Below, one piece after another: positions 43,712-52,222 of a stretch of DNA of 64,000 nt. The notes under the pieces are model-generated. The model was not told the origin of the DNA. It did not search any database and saw nothing but the letters and a program-made list of their open reading frames with translations. Made by a program: the position numbers and the translations under genes. This DNA comes from Granulicella sapmiensis (GTDB lineage: Bacteria; Acidobacteriota; Terriglobia; Terriglobales; Acidobacteriaceae), in assembly GCA_026225395.1 (NCBI GenBank), contig JAMFSR010000001.1, positions 1 through 64,000 on the forward strand. Reading direction: 5' to 3'. Within the stretch, counting starts at the first letter, position 1, and every line of letters begins with the position of its first letter.

Positions 43712-45619
43712 TTAGGCTAGTCCCAGCATTCTTACGATGGCCATGGCGTTGGTGGTTTGGTTCATGCCGGGTTTTAGGATGTAGTCGAAACCGAGGGGGT
43801 CGTTTTCGTCGGGGCTGGCCATGTGGACGTTGACTCCGTGGAGTTCGGGGATATCGGCCAAGGCGGCCAGAGTGAGGTCGTGGGTGGAGATGGCGCCGAT
43901 GGCTCCGGCCGCGAGGAGCGAGCGGAGGACGGACTCGGCGGCGGCTTTGCGGTCTAGCGAGTTGGTTCCTGAGAGTACCTCGTCGATGAGGAAGAGGGTT
44001 TGCGCGGGGTGGGCGCGGGCTTGCTCGACCAGGGCTTTGAGGCGTTCTACTTCGGCCAGGAATTTTGATTTGCCTTCGGCGAGGGAGTCTCCGACGACGA
44101 TGGACGCGCCGAGGTGGAGGGCGACCATCTGCAGGGACTTTGCGGCTACGGGGGCTCCGGCGAGAGCGAGGACGGCGTTGGCACCGATGGCGCGGAGGAG
44201 GGTAGATTTGCCGGCCATGTTGGAGCCGGAGATGAGGAGGAATTGGGGGTCGGCGTTGAGGGTGATGTCGTTGGGGACGGCGGTGTTCCACGGGAGGAGT
44301 GGGTGGGTTAAGGATTTGGCGGTGAAGAGAGCGGTGATTGGAGCTGCGGGTCTCTCCACTGCGCTGCGCTCCGGTCGAGATGACAATTCTGAAATAACAC
44401 GTTCGGCCGCTTTCACTTCGGCAGATTCGGGGTCCGGTCGAGATGACAATTCTGTGGGGGAGTCGAGGATTTCTGGATAGGTGTTTTCGATGTGTTCGGC
44501 GGCGTAAGTGGCGATGGCGTTGAGAGCTTCGAAGTTGGCCCAGGCGTTGAGCCATTGGTGCATGGAGGCGGCGTGTTGGCGCTTCCAGCGGTCGAGGCCG
44601 AGGGCGGCGTGGGTGCCTCCGCAGAAGAGGAGGCTGAGGACGTAGTACCACTCCTTGGACCGCTGCTCGACGACGATGAGGAGGCGCTCGAGTTGGGCGA
44701 GGGCGCGGTCTTCGCCTTCGACGGCTTGCTGGAGCTCGCGGAGGAGTGGAGCGGTGAAAGGCTGTTCGCGGAGGATGCGGATGCCTTCGCGGAGGATGAC
44801 GGTTTCGGGGGCGAGGAGTTTGGCGGACGCGAGCTCGGCGAGGGTGCGGGTGCGGAGGGTGCCGCAGGCGAGGGCCTGGAGGGCGAGGAGCAGCGCGATG
44901 TTGCGGGCGAGGAGGGATGAATCCCAATGGAGAGAAAGGCCGGCGATGAGGAGCAGGAGCCAGGCGGCGGTGAGGATGAAGAGGATGGGGCGGGGCCAGC
45001 GGGGGAAGTTGGCGGTGGGAGCGTCGAGCCAGGTTTCGAAGCTGTTGGCGGGGAGGTCTTCAAAGCCGAAGCGGCCGAGGAGGCCGATGCGCTCGCGGAG
45101 GCCGGTGAGGGGAGCCAGCTCTTGGACGGCCTGCTGGCGTTGGCGGGCTGTGGGTGCGTTGGTGGGGTGCAGGAGGAAGTCGGCCAGCGCTCGCTGGCCG
45201 AGGCCGGTGCGGGTGGTGGCGAGGAGGCCGAAGAGTGAGTCGGGGCCGAGGATGTTGAGGTCGCGCTCGTAGAGGTGGTTGGGTTGGGAGAAGGACTCGC
45301 CGGTGCGGCCGGTTTGGGGCTCGGAGCCGGTGATGCGGCCGAGGGCGCGGGTGTAGAAGTCAAGGCGGCGGTCGGCGACGGCGGCGGCGTGGCTGGCGCG
45401 GCCTTTGACGATGCCGGCGACGATGGCGGCGGCGATGCAGGCCGTGACGGGCCAGAAGGATTGATTGTGGTGGATGACGCCCCAGAAGAAGATGAGGCCG
45501 ATGGCGGCGATGGCGAGGAGGACGTTGGCCCACTGGCTGCGGCGGTGGTTGGCGTGGGCTACGGCGGCGGAGGCCTGGTCGCGGCGGGCTTCGTAGTCTT
45601 CGGTGAGGGAGCCGGGCAT
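43712..45619 (-). CDS. Membrane-anchored MutS-family ATPase
   Basis: N-terminal TMs (NVLLAIAAIGLIFFWGVI, TACIAAAIVAGIV); MutS ATPase motifs ISGSNMAGKSTLLRAIG, LFLIDEVLSGTNSLDR, AISTHDLTL. Confidence 0.85.
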   Translation of the reverse strand: MPGSLTEDYEARRDQASAAVAHANHRRSQWANVLLAIAAIGLIFFWGVIHHNQSFWPVTACIAAAIVAGIVKGRASHAAAVADRRLDFYTRALGRITGSEPQTGRTGESFSQPNHLYERDLNILGPDSLFGLLATTRTGLGQRALADFLLHPTNAPTARQRQQAVQELAPLTGLRERIGLLGRFGFEDLPANSFETWLDAPTANFPRWPRPILFILTAAWLLLLIAGLSLHWDSSLLARNIALLLALQALACGTLRTRTLAELASAKLLAPETVILREGIRILREQPFTAPLLRELQQAVEGEDRALAQLERLLIVVEQRSKEWYYVLSLLFCGGTHAALGLDRWKRQHAASMHQWLNAWANFEALNAIATYAAEHIENTYPEILDSPTELSSRPDPESAEVKAAERVISELSSRPERSAVERPAAPITALFTAKSLTHPLLPWNTAVPNDITLNADPQFLLISGSNMAGKSTLLRAIGANAVLALAGAPVAAKSLQMVALHLGASIVVGDSLAEGKSKFLAEVERLKALVEQARAHPAQTLFLIDEVLSGTNSLDRKAAAESVLRSLLAAGAIGAISTHDLTLAALADIPELHGVNVHMASPDENDPLGFDYILKPGMNQTTNAMAIVRMLGLA

Positions 45620-45742
45620 GATGTTGAGGATAGTCTGTTGTGGGTTTGGGGGTTGGGGGGGCGAATGCGGGGTCCTTCGCTGCGCTCGAGGATGACGGCG
45701 AAAAACAAGCAACGGCAGCGGCTTGCTGATTGGGCTTCTGGT

Positions 45743-45788
45743 GTTCCCCACTCATGCGCAAACACCGCGCATGAATGGGCCACCCGGT
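45743..45788 (+). repeat. Palindrome family B copy B4
   Basis: GTTCCCCACTCATGCGCaaacaccGCGCATGAATGGGCCACCCGG. Confidence 0.7.
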
Positions 45789-45916
45789 GGTTGTGGTGCT
45801 TCGAAAAACGCGGGGGCCTTCCCTTCGGCTTCGCTCTGGGTGATGACGACAAGCGCGAGACTTCGCTCAGGATGGCAGAGTTTGCTACAGCTACGGAGAA
45901 CGGTCGCGCGTCGCGC

Positions 45917-45958
45917 GATACCCCACCCTTCGCAAAGGCGCGAAGGATGGGCCACCCG
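45917..45958 (+). repeat. Palindrome family B copy B5
   Basis: GATACCCCACCCTTCGCaaagGCGCGAAGGATGGGCCACCCGG, preceded by TCGCGCgtcGCGCGA. Confidence 0.7.
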
Positions 45959-46050
45959 GCATGCTTGGGATGACAATTCAAAGGGTGGTGGGGGGCGGGA
46001 TCGCTCTTGCATGTTGCCTGAGCGGTCTGACAGGGCGTAGGCTTGCGGTC

Positions 46051-47058
46051 ATGCGTGCGATTGTTTGGATGGGTTTGGTGGCTGGTTCGTTCGTGGGGGT
46101 TTCCCTGCTTGCTCAGGATGTACATGTGAAGGTTGATCCGCATGGGGGCGGGTCGACGGCGAGTACGACGGATTATGTGACGATTCAGCAGGCGCTGGAC
46201 CATGCGCCGGAAGCGCCGCATGGGAGGATCTATATTTCGATTGTGCCGGGGGTGTATCACGAGCGGATCAATGTGACGCAGAATCGGCCGCGGGTGACAC
46301 TGCTGGGGTTGGGGAAGAGTCCCGATGAGGTGGTGATTACCGCTAGTCAGAATGCGAAGGAAACGGGTGGGACTTTCTTTACGGAGACGGCGGAGATCAA
46401 TGGCGAGAACTTTGAAGCCGACAATGTGACGTTTGCCAATGAGGCCGGGCCGACGGGGCAGGCTGTGGCGGCGGCGGTGCGGTCGGATCGGGCGGTGTTC
46501 AAGCACTGCCGGTTTCTGGGCGACCAGGACACGCTGTTTGCCGACTATGGGCGGCAGTATTACGTGGACAGCTATATCGCGGGTGGAACGGATTTTATCT
46601 TTGGGAATGCGGCGGCGGTGTTTGACCGCTCGGAGCTGCATGAAATTCGCAATGGATTTTTGACGGCGCAGAGCCGCGTGGCGCCGGACCAGACGACCGG
46701 GTATGTGATTACGAACTCGCGCGTGACGCATGATGACAGTGCGCTGGATAGGGACGGCAAGCCGACGGTGTTTTACCTGGGGCGTCCGTGGCGGGTGTTT
46801 TCGCGGGTGGTGGTGATGCATACGGAGCTGCCGGCAACGCTCGCGGCGGGAGGATGGTCGATCTGGTCGAAGGCGGACACGAATCCGCAGGCTTTTTATG
46901 CGCAGTACGACAACAGCGGGCCGGGCTGGAGGCCGGAGGCGTTTGTGGGGTGGTCGCATGCGCTGAACGCGAAGGAGGCGGCGGCGTTTGAGCCTAAGAG
47001 GTTTTTGGCGGGGGCGGACCATTGGGATGCCGAGGCGGAGGCTGCTAGACTTCCCTAA
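46051..47058 (+). CDS. Pectinesterase (CE8)
   Basis: TIQQALDHAP, AVAAAVRSDRAVFKHCRFLGDQDTLFAD, YYVDSYIAGGTDFIFGNAAAVFD, YLGRPWR. Confidence 0.92.
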   Translation: MRAIVWMGLVAGSFVGVSLLAQDVHVKVDPHGGGSTASTTDYVTIQQALDHAPEAPHGRIYISIVPGVYHERINVTQNRPRVTLLGLGKSPDEVVITASQNAKETGGTFFTETAEINGENFEADNVTFANEAGPTGQAVAAAVRSDRAVFKHCRFLGDQDTLFADYGRQYYVDSYIAGGTDFIFGNAAAVFDRSELHEIRNGFLTAQSRVAPDQTTGYVITNSRVTHDDSALDRDGKPTVFYLGRPWRVFSRVVVMHTELPATLAAGGWSIWSKADTNPQAFYAQYDNSGPGWRPEAFVGWSHALNAKEAAAFEPKRFLAGADHWDAEAEAARLP

Positions 47059-47085
47059 CCGGGGCTGATTTCCCCGTTCCAAAAC

Positions 47086-48228
47086 ATGCTTGCTCGCAGG
47101 TGCGTTGCCTATCTCGTGTTGCTTGGGAGCTTTGCTGCCTCGGTGCGGGCGCAGGGATTATCAGCTGCTGCGGTTCAAACCACGGTTGATCAAGCCGCTC
47201 ATGATTTCTTTCGGGCGACGCCGGAGGCGGTGGGCGTTTCGGTTGGCGTACTGCTGAATGGGAAAACTTATGTCTACAACTACGGGACGGTGGTAAAGGG
47301 AACGGTTGCGCCGCCGGGCGAACATACACTGTATCCGATTGCCTCGATTACGAAGACGTTTACGGGGACACTGTTGGCACAGGCTGCGATCGAAGGCAAA
47401 CTTAGCCTGACGGATGACATACGCAAATATCTCGATGGGACTTATCCGAACCTGGAATTCGAGGGCCATCCCATTCGGATTTGCGACCTTGTGGATCATC
47501 GCTCGGGACTGCCATTTTACCTTCCAGACAATGCTCAGACGCAGCCGGATTACAACGGCAATGTCGTGCCCTGGACGACACGGGTGCTGGAGCAGACGGC
47601 GCATTACACGCGGGCGGACTTCTATGCTGATCTGCACAAGGTGAAGCTGAGTGCTGTTCCGGGCACAGTGGCGAGCTACTCGAATGCGGGTGCGAAACTG
47701 GCCGGATACATTCTGGAGCGGGTGTATGGCGTGCCTTATGCGGTGCTGCTGGAGCGGAAAATTCTTGGGCAGCTGCACATGGCGGAGACGACGCTGACGC
47801 CAAGCCGCTTGCAGGTGCAAGAGACAGCTACGGGCTACGACGAAAAGGGCCGTACGATGCCGAATTATCCGGTACCGCTCGGAGCGGATGGTGGGATTCG
47901 TTCCAACGTGGTGGACATGCTGAAGTACGCAGGGTGGCAGCTTGCCGCGACGGATGCGGCGGTGAAGCTTTCGCACGAGCCTTATGCAACCAGCGGCAAC
48001 TATAGCGCAGGCTTGAACTGGCAGATGATGACGGACGGGGAGCGGCAGGTGATCTGGCAGTCGGGGAACATTCCCGGCTATGCAAGCTACTGTGTGCTTG
48101 AACCTCGGTCGAATGTGGCGCTGGTTGTGCTGTCGAATGAATCGAGTCCTGCGTCGGGGCACCAGCTGTTTCTGATGGTGAATCGCATATTGAGCTCGCT
48201 CGATCCGCAGGCTGTGCCGCTGCCCTAA
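47086..48228 (+). CDS. Serine hydrolase, beta-lactamase/class C family
   Basis: YPIASITKTFTGTLL (SxxK), SYSNAGAKLAGYILERV (YxN), exported. Confidence 0.88.
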   Translation: MLARRCVAYLVLLGSFAASVRAQGLSAAAVQTTVDQAAHDFFRATPEAVGVSVGVLLNGKTYVYNYGTVVKGTVAPPGEHTLYPIASITKTFTGTLLAQAAIEGKLSLTDDIRKYLDGTYPNLEFEGHPIRICDLVDHRSGLPFYLPDNAQTQPDYNGNVVPWTTRVLEQTAHYTRADFYADLHKVKLSAVPGTVASYSNAGAKLAGYILERVYGVPYAVLLERKILGQLHMAETTLTPSRLQVQETATGYDEKGRTMPNYPVPLGADGGIRSNVVDMLKYAGWQLAATDAAVKLSHEPYATSGNYSAGLNWQMMTDGERQVIWQSGNIPGYASYCVLEPRSNVALVVLSNESSPASGHQLFLMVNRILSSLDPQAVPLP

Positions 48229-48261
48229 GGCACGATGTCGCGCTTCGGCTAGAATCGTCGG

Positions 48262-50322
48262 ATGAAATACGCGGCGGTGTTGGCTCTTTGTCTTGTTGGT
48301 GCGGTGGCTTCGGCCCAAACGGATGTGCATGGGGTTCAGCCGGACCATATGGACAAGACGGCGACGCCGGGGAGTGACTGGTTTCGGTATGCCAATGGGG
48401 CTTATCTGGCGCGGACGGAGATTCCGGCGGACCGGACGGGGTACTCGAGCTTTTCGACGCTGGCCGATGTGGTGAATAAGCGCGTGGCGGCGATCATCGG
48501 GGATGCGGCGAAGTCCGGTGCGGCGGAGGGGACGGAGAAGCGGAAGATTGCCGACCTGTATGCGTCGTATGAGAATGCGGGGATGATTGAGGCGGCGGGG
48601 TTGACGCCGCTGAAGCCGGAGCTGGCGGCGATTGATAGCGTAAAGACGCGGGGGGAGCTGGCGGTTGCGCTGGGTGGGACGCTGCGGGCGGATGTGGATG
48701 CGCTGAACAACACGAACTTCCATACGGCGAATTTGTTTGGGGTTTGGGTGGCGCCGGGGTTCAATGATCCGGACCACTATGCGGTGTATCTGCTGCAGGG
48801 TGGCTTGCAGCTGCCTTCGCGGGATTACTACCTGACGGATAACGCGAAGATGAAGGCCGTGCGCGAGGCTTATGGGTCGCATATCGCGACGATATTTCGG
48901 CTGGCGGGGTACGCGGAGCCTGAGGCGCGGGCGGCGGGTGTGATGCGGCTGGAGACGGCGATTGCGCAGAAGCAGATTTCGCTGGCTGAGAGTGAGGACA
49001 TCAGCAAGGCTGACAATGTTTGGCAGATGGGCGACTTTGCGACGAAGGCTCCAGGGATGGATTGGGCAGGTTACTTCAAGGCGGCGCAGTTGGGTGGGCA
49101 GGCTAGCTTTATCGTGTGGCAGCCGACGGCGGTGACGGCGGATGCGGCGCTGGTGGGGTCGGAGCCGATTGAGGACTGGAAGAACTATCTGGTGTTCCAC
49201 ACGATCGAGTCGTATGCAGGGCCGTTCCGGAGACTGCAGGTTGGGGCGCTGCCGAAGGCGTTTGAGGATGAGTACTTTGATTTCTATGGCAAGACGCTGA
49301 CGGGAGCGACGGAGCAGCGGCCGCGGGACCAGCGGGCGTTGCAGGTGGTGAACAATGTGCTGGGTGATGCGGTGGGGCAGCTGTATGCGCAGGTGTACTT
49401 CCCTGCCGCCGACAAGGCGAAGGTTGAGGTGATGGTGCATAACCTGCTGACGGCTTTCCATGCGCGGCTGGAGGCGGTGACGTGGATGGCTCCGGCGACG
49501 AAGGCGGAAGCGCTAAAGAAGCTGGGGACGCTGCAGGTGGGGATTGGGTATGCGGACCACTGGCGGACGTATGCGGGGTTGGAGATCAAGCCGGATGATT
49601 TGTTTGGGAATATCCGGCGGTATGAGGCGTTTGAGTATCGCTACAACCTGGAGCGGATTGGGAAGCCGGTCGATCGCAAGGAGTGGGTGATGACTCCGCA
49701 GACGGTGAATGCGGTGAACCTGCCGCTGGATAATGGGCTGAATTTTCCGGCGGCAATTTTTGGGCAGCCGTTCTTCGATGCGAAGGCACCGGATGCGGTG
49801 AACTATGGGGCGATTGGGACCATCATCGGGCACGAGATTTCGCACACGTTCGACTCGGAGGGCGCGTCGTTTGATTCGCAGGGCAAGGTGAGGAACTGGT
49901 GGACAGATGCTGATCGCGCGCATTTTGACGCGTCGATTGAGGCGCTGGCGAAACAGTATGACTCGTATGCGCCGTTTCCGGATCTACATTTGAATGGGCA
50001 CCAGACGCTGGGTGAGAATATTGCCGATCTGGCAGGGCTGACGGCGGCGCACGATGCGTGGCTCGCGTCGCTGAAGGGCAAGCCGGCGCCAGAGGTGGAT
50101 GGGATGAGCGGCGAGCAGCAGTTCTTTCTGGGGTATGCGCAGTCGGAGGCGGGAAAGAGCCGTGAGGCGGCGCTGCGGCAGCAGGTGCTGACCGATCCAC
50201 ACTCGCCGAGTGAGTATCGCGCGGATACAGTGCGGAATCTGGATGCTTGGTATCCGGCGTTTGCGGTGAAGGATGGGCAGACGCTGTATCTTGCGCCGGA
50301 GATGCGGGTGCATATCTGGTAG
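48262..50322 (+). CDS. M13 family metallopeptidase (neprilysin/PepO-like)
   Basis: IIGHEISHTFDSEGASFDSQG (HExxH), LGENIADLAGLTAA, NAVNLPLDNGLNFPAAIFGQPFF. Confidence 0.94.
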   Translation: MKYAAVLALCLVGAVASAQTDVHGVQPDHMDKTATPGSDWFRYANGAYLARTEIPADRTGYSSFSTLADVVNKRVAAIIGDAAKSGAAEGTEKRKIADLYASYENAGMIEAAGLTPLKPELAAIDSVKTRGELAVALGGTLRADVDALNNTNFHTANLFGVWVAPGFNDPDHYAVYLLQGGLQLPSRDYYLTDNAKMKAVREAYGSHIATIFRLAGYAEPEARAAGVMRLETAIAQKQISLAESEDISKADNVWQMGDFATKAPGMDWAGYFKAAQLGGQASFIVWQPTAVTADAALVGSEPIEDWKNYLVFHTIESYAGPFRRLQVGALPKAFEDEYFDFYGKTLTGATEQRPRDQRALQVVNNVLGDAVGQLYAQVYFPAADKAKVEVMVHNLLTAFHARLEAVTWMAPATKAEALKKLGTLQVGIGYADHWRTYAGLEIKPDDLFGNIRRYEAFEYRYNLERIGKPVDRKEWVMTPQTVNAVNLPLDNGLNFPAAIFGQPFFDAKAPDAVNYGAIGTIIGHEISHTFDSEGASFDSQGKVRNWWTDADRAHFDASIEALAKQYDSYAPFPDLHLNGHQTLGENIADLAGLTAAHDAWLASLKGKPAPEVDGMSGEQQFFLGYAQSEAGKSREAALRQQVLTDPHSPSEYRADTVRNLDAWYPAFAVKDGQTLYLAPEMRVHIW

Positions 50323-50328
50323 AGAAAC

Positions 50329-50355
50329 AGGTTTTAGGTTTTAGGTTTTAGGTTG
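50329..50355. repeat. GTTTTAG tandem repeat
   Basis: AGGTTTTAGGTTTTAGGTTTTAGGTTG right after the M13 gene stop. Confidence 0.8.
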
Positions 50356-50390
50356 AAGCTAAGGGCTTGGAGCTTCGTCTCATAAGGAAG

Positions 50391-50732
50391 ATGCATTTGA
50401 TTATTGCCGCCATTCGATCGGGGACTGACCCTATTGCGCCGCTGCCGCCAGCGACGTTTCACCGTACGCTGGAGGACCCGATCTACTGTCCGAAGTGCGA
50501 GGCCAGCTACAACCTGGTGGTGGATTATGACCAGGCGGTGGGACGGCATTTTGCGAATGAATCGCGGAGACATTTGGCGATGCTGCGAAAAGCTGTGATG
50601 ATGGGGCATGCGAGCGACCATCGGGTGACGCACTTTGAGACCAATGGGGTGATTGTGACGAGCCATACGTTGCCGAAGATGGAGACGACGCCGGTTACGG
50701 CGTTGAAGCCGCTGACGAAGCTGATCAATTGA
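50391..50732 (+). CDS. Hypothetical protein with CxxC
   Basis: MHLIIAAIRSGTDPIAPLPP..YCPKCEASYNLV; intact ORF. Confidence 0.55.
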   Translation: MHLIIAAIRSGTDPIAPLPPATFHRTLEDPIYCPKCEASYNLVVDYDQAVGRHFANESRRHLAMLRKAVMMGHASDHRVTHFETNGVIVTSHTLPKMETTPVTALKPLTKLIN

Positions 50733-50964
50733 TGGGTCTGATACGTCGTCTTGCGACGGCGTGTTTATTCTTTGGCGGCGGGCAACCATTTCGAAGATGC
50801 TCGATTTTCTTTGTTTTGTGTAGCGTCGCACGTTCGCTTTGTACGGCATACGATTGAGGCAGTAGATCCGGTCTGAATAGAGATTTAAACGATCAGCCTA
50901 CGTTTGCGCGCCGTGAGCCCTTCCAGTCACAGAGCAGAGACGCATGGCCCATGAGGGCTGCATA

Positions 50965-51426
50965 ATGACGTCGCTCGTGCATTGCATATATGTCAGCACC
51001 GCAAGCCAAAGCTTTCTCCCCGGTGAGTTGGTGGAACTTACAGTGGCCGCTCGCGAAAAGAACGAGCGGCTGAACATTACAGGAGTCCTGCTGTACATGG
51101 CCGGACGATTCTTTCAGGTGCTTGAGGGCGAATCCGCAGCCGTTGAGGATGTGTATGCTTCGATCGTGGCGGACCCGCGCCATAGAGAAGTCACCCAGAT
51201 CATCTTCGAAACGATCTCCAAGCGGAGCTTCGAAGACTGGTCGATGAGCCTGGTCAATCTATCCGGCGACAAGCTGGACCAGATACTGGCGCTAAGCGAT
51301 CCGCAAAGCGGCAGCTCGTCGCTCAAGGACCTGCCGGAGGGCCGGTCCAAGAAGCTGCTGCTTGCTTTCTGCGAAGGGCGCTGGGGGCCTACCGTGGCTG
51401 ATCGAAGCCGAACTCTTGTGATATGA
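50965..51426 (+). CDS. BLUF domain (blue-light FAD) protein
   Basis: LVHCIYVSTASQSF, ERLNITGVLLYMAGRFFQVLEGE, RHREVTQIIFETISKRSFEDWSMSLVNL. Confidence 0.93.
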   Translation: MTSLVHCIYVSTASQSFLPGELVELTVAAREKNERLNITGVLLYMAGRFFQVLEGESAAVEDVYASIVADPRHREVTQIIFETISKRSFEDWSMSLVNLSGDKLDQILALSDPQSGSSSLKDLPEGRSKKLLLAFCEGRWGPTVADRSRTLVI

Positions 51427-52190
51427 GGATGCCGAAGTTGCTTTTACGAGGAAAGGCCAACGTGGCGGAAGCGGTGCTGCCTGCGATCAGCTTCGCCTTC
51501 CAGCCGATCGTCGATACTAGGGCGCACAATGTTGTGGCCTTTGAATCCCTGGTTCGCGGGCCGCAGAACCAGTCTGCCGGCAGCATCTTCGAGCAGGTTT
51601 CTTCTGCCGACCTTCCGCGCTTCGATCAGCTGTGCCGCGTGACGGCGATCGCGCTGGCGCACAAGCTGGGCCTGGGCCGCAATCTCAATCTGAATATCAT
51701 TCCCAACGGGGCGACGACGCCTGAGGAGTCGATCCGCTCCACAGTGGAGGCCGCGGATCGCGCCAACCTGCCTTTGGATTGCATTGTGCTGGAGTTCGCA
51801 GAGGGCACAATTATTGAGGACCGCGCGCGGTTTGCGAGGATCGTCAGCCTGTATCGGGGCATGGGCTTCAAACTTTCGGTCGACGACTTTGGGGCGGGAT
51901 ACTCGGGTCTCAATCTTCTGGCCGACTTTCAGCCCGACCAGATCAAGCTGGACAAGGAGCTGATCAAGGACATCCCGAGCCGCGGGCCGCGGCAGGTGAT
52001 CGTCCGCGCGTTGATACAGGTTTGCAAGGACCTGGGAATCGACCTTGTGGCCGAAGGAGTGGAGACCAACGAGGAGTTCCAATGGCTGGCCAGCGAAGGG
52101 ATATGGCTGTTTCAGGGCTATCTGTTCAGCCGGCCGGGATTTGAGTGCCTGCCGTCGGCGCGCTATGAGGGTCTGCCGCAGGTGTTCTGA
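51423..52190 (+). CDS. EAL domain cyclic-di-GMP phosphodiesterase
   Basis: FQPIVDTRAHNVVAFESLVRG, DDFGAGYSGLNLL, DQIKLDKELI, VAEGVET, QGYLFSRP; 4-bp overlap with the BLUF gene. Confidence 0.92.
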   Translation: MRMPKLLLRGKANVAEAVLPAISFAFQPIVDTRAHNVVAFESLVRGPQNQSAGSIFEQVSSADLPRFDQLCRVTAIALAHKLGLGRNLNLNIIPNGATTPEESIRSTVEAADRANLPLDCIVLEFAEGTIIEDRARFARIVSLYRGMGFKLSVDDFGAGYSGLNLLADFQPDQIKLDKELIKDIPSRGPRQVIVRALIQVCKDLGIDLVAEGVETNEEFQWLASEGIWLFQGYLFSRPGFECLPSARYEGLPQVF

Positions 52191-52222
52191 GGGTGGCTCC
52201 AAACCTGCTAAAATAGAGGTCT

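Noticed and set aside
47161-49461. 766-aa minus-strand ORF, and similar long shadows at 45559-47082 and 24258-25880
   Set aside because: Complementary to the beta-lactamase/M13, pectinesterase/mutS and LptFG genes; Arg/His-rich or acidic composition with no motifs.
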